Made by a program: the position numbers and the translations under genes | Assembly (NCBI GenBank): GCA_020200995.1 | Contig: JAIVHQ010000002.1 | Location: 1-23,120 of the forward strand | Length of the DNA stretch: 23,120 bases | Direction of reading: 5' to 3' | Source: Flavobacteriales bacterium | GTDB lineage: Bacteria; Bacteroidota; Bacteroidia; Flavobacteriales_D; Cryomorphaceae | The notes under the pieces: model-generated | Seen by the model: the letters and a program-made list of their open reading frames with translations, nothing else | What the model was told of the DNA's origin: nothing | Databases searched by the model: none | Shown: positions 1 through 4,609 of the stretch, in pieces | Layout of the letters: each line of letters begins with the position of its first letter | Position numbering within the stretch: the stretch's first letter is position 1

Positions 1-21
1 GGTAAACAGACGATCTCTATA

Positions 22-119
22 CTGAAGAATAAGCGAACTCAGTTTTATAGACTTGCTTATGCCCTTCATAAATCATTTAAATACAGACGCTCTGAATCCT
101 GAAGAATAATCGAACTCAG
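22..119 (+). repeat. 21-bp direct repeat pair upstream of gltX
   Basis: A 21-bp sequence starting CTGAAGAATAA and ending CGAACTCAG occurs at 22-42 and again at 99-119, with one mismatch (G33 versus T110). The copies are 77 bp apart. The outer bases of each copy (CTGA and TCAG) are inverted complements, and the second copy extends this to CCTGA/TCAGG. The second copy ends 5 bp before the -7 box of the gltX promoter, so it covers the zone where a regulator or the -33 contact would sit. Whether it is an operator, a dispersed repeat or the remnant of a local duplication cannot be told here. No gene is visible in 1-152. Confidence 0.6.
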
Positions 120-124
120 GTGCG

Positions 125-132
125 TATCTTTG
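125..132 (+). promoter_or_regulatory. gltX promoter, -7 element TATCTTTG
   Basis: TATCTTTG is an exact match to the Bacteroidota -7 consensus TAnnTTTG. It implies a transcript start near 136 and a leader of about 17 nt before the ATG at 153. It also argues against the in-frame GTG at 120, which would lie upstream of the transcript start. No clear -33 TTG is seen. Confidence 0.7.
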
Positions 133-152
133 CAGGCCTAAAATTGAGCCCA

Positions 153-1688
153 ATGTCAGAAAAACGCGTTCGTGTGAGGTTTGCTCCGAGTCCTACGGGA
201 CCGCTCCATATGGGAGGGGTGCGCACCGCACTTTACAACTACCTTTTTGCAAAAAAGAACGGCGGAGACTTCCTCCTCCGAATTGAAGATACAGACCAAA
301 CGCGCTTTGTGCCCGGCGCCGAGGCCTACATCAGAGAGGCCCTCGAATGGTGCGGAATTGTCCCCGATGAAGGCCCTGATTACGGCGGCGACATGGGCCC
401 TTACCGGCAAAGTGAGCGAAAGGAGATGTACCGCGAATATGCCGATCGATTGGTCGATGCCGGACATGCCTATTTCGCTTTCGATACTCCTGAGGAGCTT
501 ACCGAAATGCGCGAACGCCTCAAAAAGGCGGGTTCATCATCGCCGCAATACAACGCCATCACCCGCGAATCTATGCGCAATTCACTCACGCTGAGCAAAG
601 ACGATACAGACGCCCTCATCGCCGACGGTGTGCCCTACGTGATTAGGTTCAAAATGCCCCGAAACGAAGAAGTGCGCGTGCACGATGCCGTGCGCGGATG
701 GGTGGTGGTGAATACCCATCAGCTCGACGACAAGGTGCTCTTCAAAAGCGACGGGATGCCCACCTACCACCTGGCCAACATCGTGGACGACCACACCATG
801 GAAATCACCCATGTGATTCGCGGCGAGGAGTGGCTGCCTTCTGCACCCCTGCACGTGCTCCTCTACGAAGCGTTTGGCTGGGAGGCCCCCGTATTTGCCC
901 ACCTTCCCCTCCTGCTCAAGCCCGATGGCAACGGCAAGCTCAGCAAGCGCGACGGCGACCGCCTCGGGTTTCCCGTTTTTCCGCTCGATTGGACCGATCC
1001 GGCCACCGGAGAGAAGAGCAGCGGCTACCGCGAGCGCGGGTATTTCCCCGAGGCGTTTATCAACATGCTCGCCCTGCTGGGTTGGAACCCCGGCACACCA
1101 CAAGAGATTTTTTCGCTCGAAGAACTCGTGGCAGCATTCTCGATCGAACGCGTAGGAAAGGCGGGCGCCAAATTTGACCCCGATAAGGCCAAGTGGTTCA
1201 ATCAGCAATACCTCAGGAGTGCCCCCGATGCCGAGCTGGCAGAAGAGGTGGCTCCGTATGTAAAAGCCCTGGGCCACGAAAAGTCTCCCGAATTTTTGGC
1301 GGAAATGTGCCGATTGATGAAAGAGCGCGCTTCATTCATCCGCGAAATGGCCGAGAACGGACCTTATTTTTTCGCCGCCCCCACCGATTACGACGAGAAG
1401 ACGGTGAAGAAAAAGTGGAAGGAGCAGACTGCGCACATTATGCGCAAACTAACTACAGAATTCAAAGGTGTTGAAGATTTTTCTGCTATCAACCTCGAGA
1501 ATGTATTCAAGTCTTTCCTGGAAAAGGAAGGCGTGGGAATGGGAGCGGTACTGCCCAATTTGCGGGTGCTGGTCACCGGCGAGGGCATGGGCCCCGGCAT
1601 GTTTGACGTGATGTCATTGCTCGGAAAGGCCGAGAGCGTAGAAAGAATTGAGAAGGGAATCGAAAAATTGGAAAATGCAGCGAATTGA
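153..1688 (+). CDS. gltX: Glutamyl-tRNA synthetase
   Basis: This class I aminoacyl-tRNA synthetase charges tRNA-Glu with glutamate in the cytoplasm. The 511-residue protein begins MSEKRVRVRFAPSPTGPLH. The HIGH-type signature is H19-M-G-G22, and the KMSKS-type signature is K262-L-S-K-R266. A segment of about 30 residues after KLSKR (GDRLGFPVFPLDW and onward) separates it from the helical anticodon-binding half; I recognise this as typical of Bacteroidota GltX. Length fits a single-domain bacterial GluRS. I chose ATG 153 over GTG 120 because the promoter -7 box lies between them and family homology starts at MSEK. folB overlaps the 3' end by 14 bp, so the two genes are probably co-transcribed. 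A GlnRS is unlikely given the GltX-like core; gatA elsewhere in the window suggests that at least one of Gln-tRNA and Asn-tRNA is made by transamidation. Confidence 0.96.
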   Translation: MSEKRVRVRFAPSPTGPLHMGGVRTALYNYLFAKKNGGDFLLRIEDTDQTRFVPGAEAYIREALEWCGIVPDEGPDYGGDMGPYRQSERKEMYREYADRLVDAGHAYFAFDTPEELTEMRERLKKAGSSSPQYNAITRESMRNSLTLSKDDTDALIADGVPYVIRFKMPRNEEVRVHDAVRGWVVVNTHQLDDKVLFKSDGMPTYHLANIVDDHTMEITHVIRGEEWLPSAPLHVLLYEAFGWEAPVFAHLPLLLKPDGNGKLSKRDGDRLGFPVFPLDWTDPATGEKSSGYRERGYFPEAFINMLALLGWNPGTPQEIFSLEELVAAFSIERVGKAGAKFDPDKAKWFNQQYLRSAPDAELAEEVAPYVKALGHEKSPEFLAEMCRLMKERASFIREMAENGPYFFAAPTDYDEKTVKKKWKEQTAHIMRKLTTEFKGVEDFSAINLENVFKSFLEKEGVGMGAVLPNLRVLVTGEGMGPGMFDVMSLLGKAESVERIEKGIEKLENAAN

Positions 1689-2025
1689 AGTCAATGATAT
1701 TAAGGTTTATGCCTACCACGGCTGCCTGCCCGAGGAGAAAACCATTGGCGGCGAATACGTGGTGAGCCTGTGGGTCGACGTGGACTTTACAGCGTCATAT
1801 GAATCCGATAAGCTCGCCGACACGGTGGATTATGTGCAACTCAACCGCATTGTGGCCGAGGAAATGGCCACGCCCTCAAAGCTCATCGAGCATGTGGGAA
1901 ACAGGATTTTGAGTCGGATCAAACAAGAGTGCAAAGAGGTGACCACCGCCGGATTGCGGCTCCAAAAACTCTCGCCGCCCATAAACGGAAACGTAGGAGA
2001 TGTGGCTGTAGTGATGGAGCGGTGA
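1675..2025 (+). CDS. folB: Dihydroneopterin aldolase
   Basis: FolB converts 7,8-dihydroneopterin to 6-hydroxymethyl-7,8-dihydropterin and glycolaldehyde in folate synthesis, in the cytoplasm. The product is 116 residues, the usual size for this small family that assembles into an octamer. Visible family features are the Y-HGCLPEE segment (H15, E20/E21), the TVDY pterin-binding signature at residues 50-53, and RLQKLSPP with the conserved lysine K98. The start at ATG 1675 fits the family N-terminus (MQRIEVNDIKVYAYHG); an upstream in-frame ATG at 1648 would add nine residues unlike the family. The gene starts 14 bp inside gltX, which suggests translational coupling. No terminator hairpin is evident between its stop and the tRNA-Cys promoter. 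Confidence 0.95.
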   Translation: MQRIEVNDIKVYAYHGCLPEEKTIGGEYVVSLWVDVDFTASYESDKLADTVDYVQLNRIVAEEMATPSKLIEHVGNRILSRIKQECKEVTTAGLRLQKLSPPINGNVGDVAVVMER

Positions 2026-2076
2026 CCTCTTTTTGCAAAATGAATGGAACTATTCGGTTTTCGCCGCGTATTTTCA

Positions 2077-2084
2077 TACTTTAG
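2077..2084 (+). promoter_or_regulatory. Probable tRNA-Cys promoter, -7 element TACTTTAG
   Basis: TACTTTAG matches TAnnTTTG except for A in the third position of TTT. It lies 18 bp upstream of the mature tRNA 5' end. A small inverted repeat, CCGTAA-AAA-TTACGG at 2089-2103, lies between it and the tRNA and overlaps the first two tRNA bases. Confidence 0.45.
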
Positions 2085-2101
2085 CGCTCCGTAAAAATTA
2101 C

Positions 2102-2172
2102 GGTCGCGTGGCCGAGTGGCTAGGCAGAGGTCTGCAAAACCTCGTACAGCGGTTCGAATCCGCTCGCGACCT
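2102..2172 (+). tRNA. tRNA-Cys (GCA)
   Basis: A complete cloverleaf can be folded by hand. The acceptor stem is GGTCGCG (2102-2108) with CGCGACC (2165-2171). The D-arm has GCC/GGC. The anticodon stem GAGGT/ACCTC encloses loop CTGCAAA, giving anticodon GCA. The T-arm is AGCGG/CCGCT with loop TTCGAAT. The discriminator base is T2172 (U73), the known identity base of tRNA-Cys. CCA is not encoded. The last 16 bases of this tRNA plus two flanking bases are repeated at 2333-2350. Confidence 0.97.
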
Positions 2173-2174
2173 CA
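2157..2174 (+). repeat. tRNA-Cys 3'-end direct repeat, copy 1
   Basis: AATCCGCTCGCGACCTCA covers the T-loop and T-stem 3' side, the acceptor 3' strand, the discriminator and two bases beyond. It is identical to 2333-2350. A perfect repeat of a tRNA 3' end is the classic form of attachment sites left by tyrosine-recombinase elements, but tandem tRNA decay gives the same picture. Confidence 0.9.
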
Positions 2175-2181
2175 GAGTGAC

Positions 2182-2215
2182 AAATCCTGAACGCCATTAG
2201 CGTTCAGGATTTTTT
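2182..2215 (+). terminator. Rho-independent terminator after tRNA-Cys
   Basis: A perfect 13-bp stem (2182-2194 with 2200-2212) encloses a 5-nt loop, CATTA. It runs into six T residues (2210-2215). It starts 10 nt after the tRNA and should end the tRNA-Cys transcript. Its T tract is also the left arm of the next, longer hairpin. Confidence 0.88.
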
Positions 2216-2266
2216 GGTTTTGAAGCAGGCCAAGCTCGCTTGAGCCATGCTTTAAAACCAAAAAAT
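2209..2266. repeat. Long near-perfect hairpin (58 bp)
   Basis: The 19-base arms 2209-2227 and 2248-2266 are complementary except for one position, which would be a G-U pair in RNA. The 20-base centre pairs again (GGC/GCC, then CAAG/CTTG around the loop CTCG) with one bulge. The stem therefore approaches 26 bp in total. The left arm contains the T tract of the terminator at 2182-2215, so transcription-termination and long-hairpin structures would compete for the same bases. No coding potential is seen. It could be a small inverted-repeat element or a structured RNA. Confidence 0.8.
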
Positions 2267-2269
2267 ACG

Positions 2270-2289
2270 TTTCGCACTTAAGTGCGAAA
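2270..2289. repeat. Perfect 20-bp palindrome
   Basis: TTTCGCACTTAAGTGCGAAA is a perfect 10+10 palindrome with no spacer, 3 bp after the long hairpin. As DNA it resembles a dimeric-protein or recombinase site; as RNA it would need to open a loop. No neighbouring gene explains it. Confidence 0.85.
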
Positions 2290-2332
2290 GGATTTGATAT
2301 TGACCTTAGGGATGCAGCGGATCGCCGCAGGC

Positions 2333-2350
2333 AATCCGCTCGCGACCTCA
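2333..2350 (+). repeat. tRNA-Cys 3'-end direct repeat, copy 2 (pseudo-tRNA remnant)
   Basis: This is an exact second copy of the 18 bp at 2157-2174. Weaker similarity to the tRNA continues upstream: CAGCGG at 2315-2320 matches 2147-2152, followed by A/T-TCG, and then 9 extra bases split the T-loop. AGCGGAT (2316-2322) and ATCCGCT (2334-2340) can still form a 7-bp stem. No acceptor 5' strand, D-arm or anticodon arm is present, so it is not a functional tRNA. The 3' flank again leads into a terminator hairpin. Confidence 0.85.
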
Positions 2351-2360
2351 TCAGTGAATT

Positions 2361-2389
2361 AAGCTCACGGACAATCCGTGGAGCTTTTT
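2361..2389 (+). terminator. Second terminator hairpin
   Basis: AAGCTCACGGA (2361-2371) pairs with TCCGTGGAGCTT (2375-2386) as 6 bp, a one-base bulge and 5 bp around a CAA loop. Five T residues follow (2385-2389). It stands in the same position after repeat copy 2 as the first terminator does after the real tRNA. It is 50 bp from the stop of the minus-strand gene at 2439 and could also affect that transcript, although the minus-strand T tract is poor. The remaining bases 2390-2438 hold nothing I can identify. Confidence 0.75.
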
Positions 2390-2438
2390 GCATTCATCAG
2401 CACTGAGGATATGAGGTCATGTGAGATCGCAGTCGACA

Positions 2439-3079
2439 TTAAAACGCAGGGCTCGTTGCGTCAGTCTCGTTTAACCGCTCCACCAATACACGGTAGATGT
2501 GCGCGTATCCGCCCAAAATAACGGGAAGCACGATCAGGGTGCTTACAATACCGAGAATGGCGCCAAGGGTTTCGGAAATCTGACCGCCTGCAAAGGTTAA
2601 TACAGCATCGAATATCAGCAGAATAATGGTGAGAACGAGAATCCCGAAAAAGATGGTCCATTTTTCCCATAGGTAATCTTATTGCTCATTTTCAGGGCTT
2701 CCATCGGACCCATGCCTTTGTCGAGAAGGAGGTAGATGGCCTGGCTCCAGGCTAAACCGATGACGATGCCGGGAATGACAACGAAGAGCAGGCCGAAGAT
2801 TACGCCGATGTACACGAAGCTCATCAGGAGAAAAAACTCGCCCATGTACCTTCTGTAGCGGGAGTCGAATATTTCCGTCGGCGAAATCACCTTCCCCTTC
2901 GACATGGACAATACGATGCTGATCAGTCCGATGGTGGTACCCACATTGATGTAAGGTATCCAAATGGTGAGGATCCAAAGGATGTATGCTCCGATGAGTG
3001 AGAAGAAGTTTTTGAGGCCCAACTTTACGCCCTCAGTGATGATACCTTGTACGGTAAGTTCGCGGTGAATGGCTTCCAT
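2439..3079 (-). pseudogene. Frameshifted multi-pass membrane protein (paralogue of 3242-3895)
   Basis: The intact frame from ATG 3079 reads MEAIHRELTVQGIITEGVKL and then several hydrophobic segments, but stops prematurely at 2615 after a non-hydrophobic tail. If one A is added to the A5 run at 2661-2665 (minus strand), the frame continues as GKKWTIFFGILVLTIILLIF and on to VLPVILGGYAHIYRVLVERL, ending at TAA 2439-2441 and giving about 213 residues. The restored part has two more membrane segments. It also aligns with the C-terminal half of the neighbouring gene (IPGIVIGLAWS with IPGIYLGVAYS; VLPVILGGYAHIYRVL with TIPISYCAMYAAFRQV), which supports the correction. The function is unknown; the layout resembles the broad group of bacterial membrane proteins related to DUF975 or the GDPD membrane domain. 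Real pseudogene or sequencing error are both possible. Confidence 0.8.
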
Positions 3080-3080
3080 G

Positions 3081-3141
3081 ATGATTTGGTTTTTTGGTTC
3101 AAAACAAACCTAACCAAATCATTGGGGCCTTTATAAAGGCC
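3081..3141 (-). promoter_or_regulatory. Structured leader and -7 box of the 3079 gene
   Basis: On the minus strand TAGGTTTG (3112 to 3105) matches TAnnTTTG exactly and would start a transcript near 3101, about 20 nt before ATG 3079. Around it, ATGATTTGGTT (3081-3091) and AACCAAATCAT (3112-3122) form a perfect 11-bp inverted repeat with a 20-bp spacer. One arm ends one base before the ATG. Next to it is the perfect 16-bp palindrome GGCCTTTATAAAGGCC (3126-3141). These may be operator sites, or a terminator/attenuator when transcription comes from the upstream genes. Confidence 0.55.
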
Positions 3142-3241
3142 TGAGGCGAGTAACGAACACCCCCTATGTGTAAAACTTAAAATTGAGGAATTCTCGAAAG
3201 ATGGTGGCTGTGCTTCCCCACGGGCAACCGATACCGAAAGA

Positions 3242-3895
3242 TCAGTTTCGCGAAGCGGCCACCTGCCTGAATGCCGCATACATGGCGCAGTAGCTGATGG
3301 GAATGGTGAAAAGTACGCCAATACCAAAAGCCAAAATACCACCGAGGTTTATGAAGGCAAGCACAATGACCAGCCCGAGAAAGCTCCACCATTCCTTGGT
3401 CACAATCTTTCGGCAAAACTCCATGGCGTCCCAAAAATCAAGCTTGTAAAACAGAACAAAAGGCACCCCCAGTGAATAGGCAACCCCGAGATAGATGCCC
3501 GGAATCAGCAATAAAAAGGCACCAATGACAATGAAAATGGTGGATACCAGGGTGTACAGGAAAAGGGGTAAAAACTTTTCGAACCCCTTAAAGAACAATT
3601 CGAAGTCAGTGTCGCCATTGGTTTTGACTTGTTGGGCCATCACGAAAAAACCAGCCGCCAAAGGCCCTCCGACCAGCAGTTGAACAAACGGAATGCGTGT
3701 GGAAATGTACGATGCAACGCCCGATATAATGATCATGACCACGGTATACCCAACAAAGCCGCCCACGTGCTCCTTAAAAATATCAAAGCCTTCGCTGATG
3801 GCGTCGCCGATGCTGATTTGGTAGCCGTTTTCGAGGATTTCTTCCGGCTTGCGCCAAGCACCGGGTTCACTCCCCGGGATGTCCAGTATTTCCAT
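3242..3895 (-). CDS. Multi-pass membrane protein, uncharacterised
   Basis: This 217-residue protein has a hydrophilic N-terminus of about 45 residues (MEILDIPGSEPGAWRKPEEI) containing ISIGDAISEGFDIFKEHVGG. Five to six membrane segments follow, including VGYTVVMIIISGVASYI, FIVIGAFLLLIPGIYLGVAY and FLGLVIVLAFINLGGILAFG. The motif IPGIYLGVAYSLGVPFVLFY followed by a charged loop and W-rich start of the next helix is shared with the frameshifted neighbour at 2439-3079, so the two are paralogues. It sits 22 bp after the small membrane-protein gene at 3918-4169 and probably shares its transcript. I do not recognise a specific function. Similar proteins in Flavobacteriia are often given unreliable names such as carotene monooxygenase; nothing here supports that. 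Confidence 0.8.
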   Translation of the reverse strand: MEILDIPGSEPGAWRKPEEILENGYQISIGDAISEGFDIFKEHVGGFVGYTVVMIIISGVASYISTRIPFVQLLVGGPLAAGFFVMAQQVKTNGDTDFELFFKGFEKFLPLFLYTLVSTIFIVIGAFLLLIPGIYLGVAYSLGVPFVLFYKLDFWDAMEFCRKIVTKEWWSFLGLVIVLAFINLGGILAFGIGVLFTIPISYCAMYAAFRQVAASRN

Positions 3896-3917
3896 GTTTT
3901 GCTTTAAATCCGTTCTC

Positions 3918-4169
3918 TCAAATAGCGTCCGATGCAGCTGCAGTCACGAATGCCAACCCAAAGACTGCCATGATGATTCCTCCCAACAAGAGGGAAATGG
4001 CCAGCCAGATCAAGCTGGCCTGGGCCCATGTTTTCTTACTCGGATGGGTTTCGTTTCCAAAGGCCCATACCAGGTACATAACGAAATTTACCACCGGAAT
4101 AAAGGTGATCAGAAGGGTGATGATCCAGTCTTTGAGGCTGAGTGGGCGGTATGCTTGTACATTTTCCAT
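3918..4169 (-). CDS. Small two-helix membrane protein, uncharacterised
   Basis: This 83-residue protein begins MENVQAYRPLSLKDWIITLL. It has one hydrophobic helix at about residues 15-37 and another at about 50-76, joined by a polar loop with WAFGNETHPSKKTWAQASLIW. The loop pattern (WAFG, then N-T/H-P-S-K-K-x-W-A-Q-A) recurs in small hypothetical proteins of Bacteroidota and Firmicutes that I recognise but cannot name functionally. It is the first gene of the minus-strand membrane-protein cluster; the next gene begins 22 bp downstream. Its start is the only ATG giving the complete N-terminus. Upstream, 4170-4310 has small inverted repeats (for example AATTCAA 4263-4269 with TTGAATT 4276-4282) but no clear TAnnTTTG box. 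Confidence 0.8.
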   Translation of the reverse strand: MENVQAYRPLSLKDWIITLLITFIPVVNFVMYLVWAFGNETHPSKKTWAQASLIWLAISLLLGGIIMAVFGLAFVTAAASDAI

Positions 4170-4310
4170 GGTTGTCGATTAATTTGGTGGGGCAATTAAG
4201 CGAAACTTGGGTTAATTTCAAAAGCCGAACAGAAAAGTTTTGGTGCGCCTTCTCCCTGTAGCAATTCAACTTGCATTGAATTTTTGGGATGCGGAGGATT
4301 GCAATGCAAT

Positions 4311-4340
4311 AAAAAAACCCTCCGAACATCAGAGGGTTTT
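4311..4340 (-). terminator. Terminator of tRNA-Arg
   Basis: AAAACCCTC (4314-4322) and GAGGGTTTT (4332-4340) form a 9-bp stem with a 9-nt loop. Read on the minus strand it starts 12 nt after the tRNA-Arg 3' end, and the stem runs into a T tract (complement of 4311-4317). The A/T flanks could make it work in both directions. Confidence 0.82.
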
Positions 4341-4351
4341 ATTTTTGGTTG

Positions 4352-4425
4352 TGACCCGGGAGGGATTCGAACCCCCAACCGTCAGAGCCGAAATCTGATA
4401 TTCTATCCAGTTGAACTACCGGGCC
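4352..4425 (-). tRNA. tRNA-Arg (TCG)
   Basis: On the minus strand the acceptor GGCCCGG pairs with CCGGGTC (one G-U pair), followed by discriminator A. The anticodon stem TCAGA/TCTGA carries loop TTTCGGC, giving anticodon TCG, which reads CGA-type arginine codons. The T-arm has loop TTCGAAT. Length is 74 nt and CCA is not encoded. A perfect -7 box lies just upstream and a terminator just downstream, so it looks like a single-gene transcript. Confidence 0.95.
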
Positions 4426-4437
4426 AATTTCGAAAAA

Positions 4438-4445
4438 CAAAGGTA
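4438..4445 (-). promoter_or_regulatory. tRNA-Arg promoter, -7 element TACCTTTG
   Basis: On the minus strand TACCTTTG matches TAnnTTTG exactly. It ends 12 bp before the mature tRNA 5' end, a good distance for a short precursor leader. The rest of 4446-4609, up to porZ, holds only a weak plus-strand candidate, TTATTTTG at 4564-4571, which may be the porZ -7 region. Confidence 0.75.
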
Positions 4446-4609
4446 AAGGGATTTCTAAAATTACCGCTGTTTTTTTGAATTTTAGCCACAGTTCAAATCG
4501 AAGGGCAGCCGTATTTCTCGCAAGGTTTTTCAAAGCCGTGGTCGCGGTTTATATCATTTACCCTTATTTTGCGTTAATTCTGTCCAACCACTTTATTGAT
4601 CCGTCTTAG

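Noticed and set aside
120..152. In-frame GTG start giving gltX 11 extra residues
   Set aside because: The -7 promoter box (125-132) lies downstream of the GTG, and the extra residues do not resemble GltX.
582..1277. Long antisense open frame opposite gltX (231 codons)
   Set aside because: A shadow of the strongly biased gltX coding frame; no promoter, and a composition unlike a real protein. Similar antisense frames at 6963-7640 and 7756-8631 were rejected for the same reason.
2172..2393. Minus-strand open frame of 73 codons across the tRNA repeat cluster
   Set aside because: The region is explained by terminators and inverted repeats; the product has no recognisable features and reads through the repeated tRNA end.
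2661..2665. Programmed -1 frameshift in the membrane gene
   Set aside because: GGG-AAA-AAT is not a classical slippery heptamer, A5 is short for transcriptional slippage, and no clear stimulatory stem-loop was identified just downstream.
2461..2670. Minus-strand open frame inside the frameshifted membrane gene
   Set aside because: It reads in the third frame and gives an R/S/H-rich product without helices; the correct continuation is in the other frame to 2439.
4263..4309. Small inverted repeats between tRNA-Arg and the 83-residue gene as a regulatory RNA
   Set aside because: Stems are only 7-8 bp and mutually overlapping, with no promoter box; A/T-rich spacer is a sufficient explanation.
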